From positions 1,392,001 to 1,456,000 of the forward strand of contig NZ_JAUSUL010000001.1 of NCBI RefSeq assembly GCF_030814015.1: a DNA stretch of 64,000 nucleotides. The letters are read 5' to 3'. A program made the translations under genes and the position numbers. The notes beneath the pieces were generated by a model. The model did no database searches. It saw nothing but the letters and a program-made list of their open reading frames with translations, and had not been told where the DNA came from. The first letter of the stretch is position 1; the number at the start of each line of letters is the position of its first letter. Origin of the DNA: Amorphus orientalis. GTDB lineage: Bacteria > Pseudomonadota > Alphaproteobacteria > Rhizobiales > Amorphaceae. This document shows, piece after piece, positions 25,695-32,309 of the stretch.

Positions 25695-25698
25695 CAAA
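25670..25698 (+). promoter_or_regulatory. Rightward early promoter (PR-like)
   Basis: TTGACG (25670-25675) and TACAAA (25693-25698) are separated by 17 bases, with the operator at 25680-25694 filling the spacer. The predicted start of transcription falls at about 25704-25706, immediately before the Cro-like ATG. Confidence 0.65.
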
Positions 25699-25706
25699 CT
25701 GTGGCC

Positions 25707-25943
25707 ATGGAACCGGCGAACAGCATCATTGATCTCTATGGCGGCGTCTCGATCGTGTCCGAGATTGCCGGTGTGCATCGTACCCGCGTCTCTAACTGGA
25801 GGCGGCCCAGGGACAAGGGCGGCACAGGTGGTGTCATTCCGTTCAAGCACGTTCCGAAGCTCCTCGCCTACGCGAGAGAGAATGGTCTGTCTGTAACGGC
25901 AGACGATTTTCTCCCTGAGCCCCAGCAGGAAGGTGCGGCATGA
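25707..25943 (+). CDS. Cro-like regulator
   Basis: The product is 78 residues. A short HTH is visible (GGVSIVSEIAGVHRTRVSNW, then FKHVPKLLAYARENGL), matching the YdaS/Cro type in which a missing 'antitoxin' helix order is common. It is the first gene under the rightward promoter. ATG 25707 lies only a base or two from the predicted transcription start and has no Shine-Dalgarno sequence, so the message may be leaderless; a GTG at 25701 would fall upstream of the start point. Its stop overlaps the next gene (ATGA). Confidence 0.7.
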   Translation: MEPANSIIDLYGGVSIVSEIAGVHRTRVSNWRRPRDKGGTGGVIPFKHVPKLLAYARENGLSVTADDFLPEPQQEGAA

Positions 25944-26071
25944 TCGAGTTCGCCACCGAACGGGTCCTCACGCTTCTCGCCGGGTTCATCGCAGCAGCGT
26001 CGCTCGGACTTGCGACGGCGGCCGTTGCGCTCGGCGTTGCCTGGCTTTCGGACCGGGGGCGGCGGCCATGA
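25940..26071 (+). CDS. Small membrane protein (43 aa)
   Basis: The gene overlaps the Cro-like gene by 4 bases (ATGA) and the next gene in the same way. The product is one hydrophobic helix (LTLLAGFIAAASLGLATAAV) preceded by an acidic-basic start and ending WLSDRGRRP, so the C-terminus probably stays in the cytoplasm. No family is recognised. Its place directly after the switch gene suggests very early expression. Confidence 0.65.
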   Translation: MIEFATERVLTLLAGFIAAASLGLATAAVALGVAWLSDRGRRP

Positions 26072-26340
26072 CCTCCGAGATCGTCTTCATCCTCTTCATC
26101 TCCCTTCTCGCGCTCGGCACGACAATTCCGTTCGCGATTCCGTGCTTCGCAAAGTGGTTCATCGCCATGCGAAGGCGCCGGTCTTCGGCGCAGCCCTCCT
26201 TGGGCGTTTCCTCCCTGAACTTGCCCGGGCCGGCCTGGTCCGGTCCGGGCTCTTTTCTCAGGAGGCATTCTTCCGCGGCCGTGACCTGCGGTCATCGCGA
26301 ATGGTTTGCGAAATTTCGCGGCGGGGTGCGCCATGGCTGA
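26068..26340 (+). CDS. Small membrane protein (90 aa)
   Basis: The start overlaps the preceding stop (ATGA). Residues 4-30 form a transmembrane segment (IVFILFISLLALGTTIPFAI), followed by a strongly basic cytoplasmic tail (AMRRRR). The last 30 codons look less protein-like, so the gene may have been extended by loss of a stop. It overlaps the next gene by 8 bases. Function unknown. Confidence 0.55.
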   Translation: MTSEIVFILFISLLALGTTIPFAIPCFAKWFIAMRRRRSSAQPSLGVSSLNLPGPAWSGPGSFLRRHSSAAVTCGHREWFAKFRGGVRHG

Positions 26341-26911
26341 TCATGCCCGTCCGCACCGCTCCTCCGACTATCTGCGCCTGAAGGCGATGACGCGCCGTCT
26401 CGTCCATGCGGCAGGCGGGATCGAGGCCGCGTCGCTTGCGACGCGGGTCGGGCCGCAGCGGATCTCGACCTATCAGCGACCGCACGAGCCCGACTTCATA
26501 CCGATCGACGTCGTCGCCGACCTCCAGGCGGACACCGACGATCTGTCGGTTCTTCGGGAGCTCGCGCGGCTTGCGGGCGCCGTCGTCGTTCCGCTTCCGG
26601 AGACGCCGGACGAGGCCGGCGGCCCTTGGCACCGCCACCTGGCCGACGTGGCCTCGGAAACCTCGGACGTGATCAAGCGGCTGTCGGAGTCGCTCGCGGA
26701 CGATGGCGTCGTCACCGCGGTTGAGAGCCGGAACATGCACCTCACCGACGAGGTAGACGAGGCGATCAATGCGCTGATGCGGCTGCGTCACCGGCTCGAG
26801 GTGGTCGAAGGGGTTTCAAGAGGCGTGGAGCGCAGCGACAGGGAAGTGGGAGGCGGCGTGGAGCGCAGCGACAGGGAAGTGTCACGCGGTGACCGGGAAG
26901 GTGGCTCATGA
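26333..26911 (+). CDS. Phage regulatory-type protein with repeat tail
   Basis: The product is 192 residues. The first 100 residues resemble phage regulators of the CII/HTH type (LKAMTRRLVHAAGGIEAASL, RVGPQRISTYQRPHEPDFIP, DVVADLQADT). The middle is helical (ETSDVIKRLSESLADDGVV, EVDEAINALMRLRHRLEVVE). The C-terminal 28 residues come from two direct DNA repeats and read GVERSDREV twice. This tail looks like an added repeat element rather than a folded domain. The stop overlaps the next start (ATGA). The regulatory function is inferred. Confidence 0.6.
   Translation: MADHARPHRSSDYLRLKAMTRRLVHAAGGIEAASLATRVGPQRISTYQRPHEPDFIPIDVVADLQADTDDLSVLRELARLAGAVVVPLPETPDEAGGPWHRHLADVASETSDVIKRLSESLADDGVVTAVESRNMHLTDEVDEAINALMRLRHRLEVVEGVSRGVERSDREVGGGVERSDREVSRGDREGGS
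26816..26880 (+). repeat. Early-gene 3'-end repeat, copies A and B
   Basis: Two near-identical units of about 30 bases with the core GGCGTGGAGCGCAGCGACAG lie at the 3' end of the gene at 26333. They belong to the same family as the units at 27421-27530 and 29771-29806, sharing AAGAGGCG.GGAGCGC followed by GCGAC.GGGA. Confidence 0.65.
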
Positions 26912-27540
26912 CACGGCCCTATTCCCAGATCCCCGGCGCCGAGGCCCTGATCGAACGGGTGTCCAAGGCTCTCGTTTTGGCCCATCCGGATTGCCAGGCG
27001 CGCCTCACCGCCGGTCAGGAGATCGGTGTTCCGGCGGCGGTGACCCGCACGCTGGCCATGGGCCGGCCGGTCGCGATCAATGGCTGGCTGCGGTGGTGTG
27101 CGGAGCTCGAACTGGATCCGGTAACGGGCAAACGGCTCGGAAAAGCTGTTCCGCCTTACGAAGGCGGCGACTTCCTTTGGTGGATGTGGGGATGTGGCGT
27201 CCACCTGACGCGGGTTACGCGCGGGGATCTGAGCCTCCGGGACCTTGCGCGACAAGCAGGAATTTCGCCGGCCACGGCGTCCCGCATGGAGCACGGTGAA
27301 GCGATGTCGGTGGCGGCGGTCGCCGCCGTTTCCCGCGCGATCGACCTCCATCCGCATGCCTACTGTGCCCCGGTGTTCGTCGGGTTGGTTTCACGGGGAA
27401 CCGGTACTGAAACACTTCCGCCAAGAGGCGGGGAGCGCGGCGACCGGGAAGGGGCAAGAGGCGAGGAGCGCCGCAGGCGCGACCGGGAAGATCAATCAAG
27501 AGGCGGGGAGTGCGTAGCACGACCGGGAGGTGTGAAATGA
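26908..27540 (+). CDS. HTH (Xre-type) phage protein with repeat tail
   Basis: The product is 210 residues. The N-terminal part is of unknown fold with a Trp-rich core (GDFLWWMWGCG). At about residues 107-145 lies a clear helix-turn-helix (LSLRDLARQAGISPATASRM, then EHGEAMSVAAVAAVSRAIDL). The last 40 residues are extremely charged (GERGDREGARGEERRRRDRE) and are encoded by three copies of the early-gene repeat. It overlaps genes on both sides by 4 bases. Probably a transcription regulator of the early region. Confidence 0.7.
   Translation: MTRPYSQIPGAEALIERVSKALVLAHPDCQARLTAGQEIGVPAAVTRTLAMGRPVAINGWLRWCAELELDPVTGKRLGKAVPPYEGGDFLWWMWGCGVHLTRVTRGDLSLRDLARQAGISPATASRMEHGEAMSVAAVAAVSRAIDLHPHAYCAPVFVGLVSRGTGTETLPPRGGERGDREGARGEERRRRDREDQSRGGECVARPGGVK
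27421..27530 (+). repeat. Early-gene 3'-end repeat, copies C, D and E with hairpin centres
   Basis: Three tandem units begin at about 27421, 27454 and 27494, each AAGAGGCG(A/G)GGAG...GACCGGGA(A/G). Their centres differ but stay self-complementary: GCGCC-GCA-GGCGC in D, GTGC-GTA-GCAC in E. Such paired changes suggest a hairpin is being kept. Confidence 0.65.
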
Positions 27541-28193
27541 CCGGTCGTCGCGGACACCTTCCGGAGTGGTCGGCGCTCACGAAGGACGAGCGGCTTGCCC
27601 TGATCGAGCCGCATGTTCAGGCGGGGCTTTCGGCGTCCCAGATTGCCGAGACCGTCTCGCGCGAGGTTCGTGACCCGATCACGCGCAACGTCGTCATAGG
27701 GCTAATCAACCGCAGTGGTGGCAGGCTGGCCCTGAAGGTGGCGCCCAGAGGGTCTGGGCAGAGATCACGGTCCGGGAAACGGAGATCGCCATCGGCACCT
27801 GTCCGCGTCAAACGCAAAGCCGACACATTGGGGTGTGCCAGTACGCGGCCATCGCCGCGCAGACCGGCAGCTGTCGCCACCGTTAGGGAGGCATCTGCTG
27901 ACGCAAAGCCATCTGTAGCGAAGCCGAATTCGGCCGGGGCCGTTTGTCAGCCCCCCAGCCCCGCGGCCCCGGTCGAAGCTCCCGTTCCCGTCGTCGTTCC
28001 TTCACTGGCGAGCGACGGGGACGGGGGCACCTCCTTTGAGTCGCTTCAAGAAGGTCTGTGCCGCTATCCGCTCTGGCCGAACGGCACGCGCCCGACGACG
28101 GCCGAGATGCGGTTCTGCGGCGAAGCCGTGCACGCCGATGGCGCGTCCTGGTGTTCCGATCATCTCGACCAAGTGACCGAGGGGGCGGCATGA
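27537..28193 (+). CDS. GcrA-family cell-cycle regulator homologue (phage-encoded)
   Basis: The product is 218 residues. The N-terminal DNA-binding block QAGLSASQIAETVSREVRD and TRNVVIGLINR matches GcrA's GLSASQIA...TRNAVIGKVHR pattern. The C-terminal LCRYPLW, MRFCGEAV and CSDHLDQ match GcrA's CRWP...FCG...C..H sigma-binding region. The two are joined by a 100-residue low-complexity linker. Host GcrA binds RNA polymerase sigma-70 and senses GANTC methylation by CcrM. A phage copy could redirect transcription to its own promoters. ATG 27537 overlaps the previous stop (ATGA). Confidence 0.8.
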   Translation: MTGRRGHLPEWSALTKDERLALIEPHVQAGLSASQIAETVSREVRDPITRNVVIGLINRSGGRLALKVAPRGSGQRSRSGKRRSPSAPVRVKRKADTLGCASTRPSPRRPAAVATVREASADAKPSVAKPNSAGAVCQPPSPAAPVEAPVPVVVPSLASDGDGGTSFESLQEGLCRYPLWPNGTRPTTAEMRFCGEAVHADGASWCSDHLDQVTEGAA

Positions 28194-29434
28194 CGGACTC
28201 CCGAGAAATCGTCGTGCTCCTGACGGAGCGGCTCGAAGCGCTCCTGGGCGAGCTTTGCCCCGGATGGGGCATGCGGTCCGGCAAGGGCATCCTGTCGTGG
28301 AAATCGAAAGGGGTACCGGGATCCTGGCGGATCGGGCTTTCGGGCGGCGACCGTGGGCTCTGGGTGCGCTATTCGCGTTCCGGCGACGGCCCGCGCGGGG
28401 GCCTCGGCGGCGGGCCGATCGAGCTCGTTGCCTATGTGAACTCCGGCGAAAGCCGCACCAAACCGGTCCGTGAGGACTGGGATTGGGCGCGCCGCTGGCT
28501 TGGTCTGCCGGGCTGGGAACTGCGCACCTCCGAGGATCGCGCTGCCGCAGCGCGACGGGTGGCTGCCGCGCAGGCCCGGCGGGAAGAGCGTCTGCGGGAG
28601 GCGGCGGCGGCCGCACAGCATCAAGCCGCCCGTGCTGCTGCGATTTGGCGCGCCGGTCAGCGCGCTGCCGGAACAATCATCGAGCGATGGCTCGCTGAGG
28701 CGCGCGGAATCGATCTGAAGGCGGTCGGCTGGCCGCTCCCGACGATCCGGTTTCTTGCCGACGCTCCCTATTGGTTCGCGCCTGATGAGAAGGACGTCGC
28801 TCCGGTCCTTGTGCATCGCGGTCCCGCAATGGTCGCGGCGATCCAGAACGGCAAGACGGGCCGTCTGCAGGGCGTCCATCTGACCTGGCTGTCGCAGGAC
28901 GGGCTTTCGAAGGCGACAATCGATAGGCCCGACGGCGAGGCACTCCCGGCGCGGAAGGTCCGGGGCGCGCTCATGGGTGGGCATGTCCGTTTCTGTACCT
29001 GCCCGGAGACCGGCCCGTCACAGTCTGAACCACGGTCCGAAACATCCTCCCGGTCGACCGGTCCGGCCTCCTCGCCTCTTCTGCTGGCGGAAGGCATCGA
29101 GACCACGCTGTCGGCGATCGAGGCATCGCAGATTGGTGGCTGGGCGTGTCTTTCCCGGTCGAATTTTCGCGCCTGGGTTCCGGCGTCCGCCGTTCTGCTT
29201 GCCTTCGATGGCGACGATCGGGATCGGAAGCGCGCCGAGAAGATCAACAAGGCCTCGGAAGCGTCCCATGCGGTCGCCGGCCGCCTGGTTCGCAGCACCC
29301 GCGCGCCCGACGGGTGCGACTGGAATTCATGGATGCGCGCGGTGAAGGGCCACCACGAGCCGGCTTGCGGGGTCTCTACAGGGGGCGATCAAGCCACTGA
29401 CGCCGATCAGAAAACAATGGAGAGCGCGGCATGA
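28190..29434 (+). CDS. Toprim-domain protein (phage primase-like)
   Basis: The product is 414 residues. The N-terminal 100 residues (WKSKGVPGSWRIGLSGGDRG) fit the DUF7146-type region found with phage Toprim proteins. A helical Ala/Arg segment follows at 115-165. The C-terminal Toprim fold carries LLLAEGIETTLSAIEAS (catalytic Glu) and AVLLAFDGDDRDRKRAEKIN (the Asp-x-Asp metal motif). ATG 28190 overlaps the GcrA-like stop. No zinc ribbon or helicase domain is present; the ATPase part may be supplied by the primase-helicase at 37909. It probably acts in phage DNA replication. Confidence 0.78.
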   Translation: MTDSREIVVLLTERLEALLGELCPGWGMRSGKGILSWKSKGVPGSWRIGLSGGDRGLWVRYSRSGDGPRGGLGGGPIELVAYVNSGESRTKPVREDWDWARRWLGLPGWELRTSEDRAAAARRVAAAQARREERLREAAAAAQHQAARAAAIWRAGQRAAGTIIERWLAEARGIDLKAVGWPLPTIRFLADAPYWFAPDEKDVAPVLVHRGPAMVAAIQNGKTGRLQGVHLTWLSQDGLSKATIDRPDGEALPARKVRGALMGGHVRFCTCPETGPSQSEPRSETSSRSTGPASSPLLLAEGIETTLSAIEASQIGGWACLSRSNFRAWVPASAVLLAFDGDDRDRKRAEKINKASEASHAVAGRLVRSTRAPDGCDWNSWMRAVKGHHEPACGVSTGGDQATDADQKTMESAA

Positions 29435-29871
29435 ATACGATCCGCGATCGTTGTTCGTTTTTGGCCGCTTCAATAGGCGAGAGCCGATCGACGATCGATA
29501 CCTCGCTCGCGCGGGATTCGCGTCCGCTCCTGATCGTGGTTGCCGCACCTGGACGTGTCCCGGTCGTCTCCGGCGTGCGGGTGGTCGCGGTGACGTCGCT
29601 GCAGGATTGCCTCGTCGGCTTGGCGGGGGTCCCTGAGACGACGCCGTGGGCCGAATGGGACGCGCCGCCGCGTGGTGCGAGCATTCTCCGACGTCAACTC
29701 AAGGCGCGCCGCGGCCGCAGGGTCGGGCTCGCCAGCGACGGCGGTGTGATCGCCATCCGGGTCGGGAGGCACCAAGAGCCGAGGAGCGCCGTGCGCGACC
29801 GGGAGGGCAGTGACCCGGCGCGGAGGCCGGACCGGACGGCCGGGAGCAAGAAACAAGAGGTGCGCCCATGA
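29431..29871 (+). CDS. Hypothetical phage protein (146 aa) with repeat-encoded tail
   Basis: Not recognised. A beta-rich central part (PLLIVVAAPGRVPVVSGVRV) precedes a basic tail. Residues after about 113 (HQEPRSAVRDREGSDPARRP) come from a copy of the early-gene repeat at 29771-29806. It overlaps the Toprim gene and the next gene by 4 bases each, supporting translation. Confidence 0.6.
   Translation: MNTIRDRCSFLAASIGESRSTIDTSLARDSRPLLIVVAAPGRVPVVSGVRVVAVTSLQDCLVGLAGVPETTPWAEWDAPPRGASILRRQLKARRGRRVGLASDGGVIAIRVGRHQEPRSAVRDREGSDPARRPDRTAGSKKQEVRP
29771..29806 (+). repeat. Early-gene 3'-end repeat, copy F
   Basis: CCAAGAGCCGAGGAGCGCCG followed by TGCGCGACCGGGAGG, with a GCGC-cgt-GCGC centre. 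It is more than 2 kb from the other copies but again lies at the 3' end of an early gene. Confidence 0.6.
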
Positions 29872-30041
29872 CCGAGGCAATTCGCCCGCTCGTGTGCACC
29901 TGCGGCGCTCCGGCTTTCTTCGGCTCCGGCGTCAATCTTCGTACGGGCAAGGCCGGGACCTGGCGGTGCCGAACATGTGCAGAAGCCGCCGGCGTGTTCC
30001 GGCATGTCGCAACACAGAAGCGCCTGGAGGTGCCAGCGTGA
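29868..30041 (+). CDS. Small zinc-ribbon protein (57 aa)
   Basis: The start overlaps the previous stop (ATGA) and the stop overlaps the next GTG (GTGA). The product has two knuckles, VCTCGAPAFF and WRCRTCAEA, which would bind one zinc ion as in rubredoxin-like ribbons. Proteins of this type are common between larger phage early genes. The partner is unknown. Confidence 0.65.
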   Translation: MTEAIRPLVCTCGAPAFFGSGVNLRTGKAGTWRCRTCAEAAGVFRHVATQKRLEVPA

Positions 30042-30373
30042 GCGCACTGGATGACATCGCGGCCGAACGCTTGCGGCAGATCGAGGCCGAGGGATGGTCG
30101 ACCGAGCATGACGACGGGCACGCCGGCGGCCAGCTCGCCGCCGCTGCCGCCGCCTATGCCTGGTTTGCGACCCTTCCCGACGCGCTGCGGACCCACTTCG
30201 AGAGCGCTGCGATGTGCGAGCGCGATCGCCCGATCGTTCTGAAGCGCTGCTGGCCGTGGGCTTGGCAGTGGTGGAAGCCCCGATCCCGACGCCGGGACCT
30301 GGTGCGCGCCGGGGCGCTGATCGTTGCGGAAATCGAACGTCTGGACCGGCTCGAAAGCAGGGAGGCTGCGTGA
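30038..30373 (+). CDS. Conserved phage protein of unknown function (111 aa)
   Basis: The gene starts at GTG 30038 within a GTGA overlap. The sequence pattern IAAERLRQIEAEGWSTEHDD, then CWPWAWQWWKP and RRDLVRAGALIVAEIERLDR belongs to a family often seen in proteobacterial phages and prophages. Its conserved Glu/Asp/His residues could form a metal site, but no activity is known to me. The stop overlaps the nuclease ATG by one base. Confidence 0.75.
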   Translation: MSALDDIAAERLRQIEAEGWSTEHDDGHAGGQLAAAAAAYAWFATLPDALRTHFESAAMCERDRPIVLKRCWPWAWQWWKPRSRRRDLVRAGALIVAEIERLDRLESREAA

Positions 30374-30855
30374 TGATTTTGCGATCCTTCGGCGCCTTCG
30401 TCCTCTTCCTCGCGGTAGCTCTCCCGGCGTCCGCCGCGGACGGGCCTCCGCCGCCCTATGACGGGGACACGATGTATGTCGCGCCCGGTCCCGACACACC
30501 GGCGTGCTCGCGCCTTCGCTGGGGCAAATGGGAAGCGGTCCGGATTCTCGGGATCGACACCCCCGAAATGGACGGCGAGTGCGCTGCCGAGGAGGCCCAG
30601 GCGAGGGCCGCCCGGTTGCGTTTGATCGAGCTGCTTGGTTCGGGAGAGGTGAGCCTCCGGAGAGATGGCTGCGACCGCTACGAGCGGACCCTCGCGCGTG
30701 TCTTCGTGAACCAGACCGACGTGGCGGCGGCGCTCATCTCCGAAGGATTGGGCCGGGCCTATGACGGCGGTCGCCGAGCTGGATGGTGCGCCGACGCCGA
30801 TCAAAGCGCGGCCTCCGATGCTCCGATTCCACGGCCGAACCCCGGCAGAAAGTGA
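30373..30855 (+). CDS. Secreted SNase-like (thermonuclease family) protein
   Basis: The product is 160 residues. A signal peptide is evident (ILRSFGAFVLFLAVALPASA, cleavage before ADG). The mature part has the SNase-like OB fold: YDGDTMYV (metal Asp), VRILGIDTPEM (Arg and Asp of the active site), and ERTLARVFV (second Arg). These cover the main catalytic positions of staphylococcal nuclease. A periplasmic or secreted nuclease inside a phage early operon is unusual. It might degrade incoming DNA or scavenge nucleotides. Confidence 0.82.
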   Translation: MILRSFGAFVLFLAVALPASAADGPPPPYDGDTMYVAPGPDTPACSRLRWGKWEAVRILGIDTPEMDGECAAEEAQARAARLRLIELLGSGEVSLRRDGCDRYERTLARVFVNQTDVAAALISEGLGRAYDGGRRAGWCADADQSAASDAPIPRPNPGRK

Positions 30856-31058
30856 ACGCCATGTCCGGTGTCCCGGTCGATGGGCCACCTGGTCATGGAT
30901 GGGCCGGCCGCAGGACCGGCATTGCGGATCGTCGTCTGAGGTCGATCGCGACGGGCATCGGCACCTTCGTGCTGCAAGGCGGAGTTTGGCGGCACTGCTG
31001 CGACCCGCGCGTGACGATCGATCCGGATCGGGAAGCGGGGCCGCAAGGCCAGGACTAG
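30852..31058 (+). CDS. Hypothetical small protein (68 aa)
   Basis: GTG 30852 overlaps the nuclease stop (GTGA); ATG 30861 is an alternative start in the same frame. The product is short with a possible beta segment (GIGTFVLQGGVWRHCCD). No family is recognised. It fills the gap before the sliding-clamp gene and continues the overlapping-gene pattern, which is its main support. Confidence 0.4.
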   Translation: MNAMSGVPVDGPPGHGWAGRRTGIADRRLRSIATGIGTFVLQGGVWRHCCDPRVTIDPDREAGPQGQD

Positions 31059-31079
31059 ACCAACACTGAGGAGGGTTCG

Positions 31080-32309
31080 ATGGCCCGGATTTCAGCAACG
31101 GCAGGCGTCCTGCGTGATGCCCTGGACAAGCTGCGCTCGATCGTGGACGCGCGATCGCACATTGAGGTGTTGCGCTGCGTCCGGATCAAAGCGCGTGGCC
31201 GTAGACATCTCGAACTGTCGGGGACTGACCTCGATATGTGGATCACGGTCAGCGCCGAGGCTTCCCACGAGGCCCTTCGGCGCGGGTCCGGTGTGTGTGT
31301 GCCGTTTGCCCCGCTCCTGGCCTTCGTCCGGACCGTGCCGCGCGAGAAGACGATCTCGATTGCCATCGGCTCGAACGATCTCTGCTTCACCGCCGGCGAG
31401 ACGAAAGTGCGCATGCCGCCCGGACCGCCGGCGGCTGACTTTCCAGCTCCGAAGGAATTTGAGGCTCCGGTGCTCGCCTGCACGTGGGCCGAACCCATTC
31501 GCGGGGCATTCCGCCGGGCCTTGCCGTTCATTTCGAGGGAAGAGACCCGCTACTACCTGAACGGCGTGGCGCTGCAGCAGGTCAAGCAGGAGGGCGACCA
31601 CGGAGCTTGGTCGCTGATCGCGACGGACGGGCATCGGCTGATCGAGGTGCCGGCGGGTTCCGCGATTTCCGATGTAAGGCTCAGCGGCGCGTTTCCGGGC
31701 GTCATTCTGCCGAAAGTGCTGGTGGAGCAGATCGTGCGGCTCTGGCCGGGCGACGATGCGATTGCCGTCCGTATCTCGGGGCTTCAGATCGAACTCGATC
31801 TCGGCGACGTCCGGATCTCCTCCCGCCTCATTGACGGCACCTTTCCCGACTGGCGTCGCGTGATTCCGGATGGGGCGGAGTGCATCGCAGCCCTGCCGCA
31901 CTCGCACTTTCTCGTCGCGGGACTTCATCTCAGGCGGATCATCAAGGCGATATCGCGGGATGTTCGCCGCTCGTGCTGCATCGTCGTCGATCGCGCGACC
32001 GTGCACCTCGAGTCGCGGCCCACCGTCACGGACCAGGTAATCGTTCCGGTCGGGCTGGCGATCGAAGCTGGTGAGGTGGCGGCGGGCACTCACGTCAACG
32101 TGGACTATCTGGTTCAACTTCTGCAGGCGATGCCGGCAGGCAAGGTGACGATCGCCTCTTCCGGGAACGGCCAGCCGCTCGTTTTCACATCCGACGCGGT
32201 GCCCGGTCTTCGGGCCCTGATCATGCCGATGCGGGGCGCCTGGGAAGTCGGCGAACCGGTCCAGCGGCTCGATGGGCCGAAGCCCACCGCGGCCGCGAGG
32301 GCGGCGTGA
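31080..32309 (+). CDS. Phage-encoded DNA polymerase III beta sliding clamp
   Basis: The product is 409 residues, slightly longer than chromosomal DnaN. Three-domain clamp signatures are present: RYYLNGVALQQ and WSLIATDGHRLIEVPAG in the middle domain, SRLIDGTFPDWRRVIP in the hallmark segment, and a C-terminal MPMR with 25 extra residues after it. The clamp encircles DNA and tethers polymerase. A GGAGG site precedes ATG 31080. Because the phage carries no polymerase in the window, this clamp probably recruits or redirects host Pol III. A host-derived moron is the alternative view. Confidence 0.9.
   Translation: MARISATAGVLRDALDKLRSIVDARSHIEVLRCVRIKARGRRHLELSGTDLDMWITVSAEASHEALRRGSGVCVPFAPLLAFVRTVPREKTISIAIGSNDLCFTAGETKVRMPPGPPAADFPAPKEFEAPVLACTWAEPIRGAFRRALPFISREETRYYLNGVALQQVKQEGDHGAWSLIATDGHRLIEVPAGSAISDVRLSGAFPGVILPKVLVEQIVRLWPGDDAIAVRISGLQIELDLGDVRISSRLIDGTFPDWRRVIPDGAECIAALPHSHFLVAGLHLRRIIKAISRDVRRSCCIVVDRATVHLESRPTVTDQVIVPVGLAIEAGEVAAGTHVNVDYLVQLLQAMPAGKVTIASSGNGQPLVFTSDAVPGLRALIMPMRGAWEVGEPVQRLDGPKPTAAARAA

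Noticed and set aside
26816-27530. CRISPR-like array, because of regularly repeated units
   Set aside because: The units lie inside coding sequence, are nearly contiguous or irregularly spaced, have no unique spacers, and no cas genes are present.
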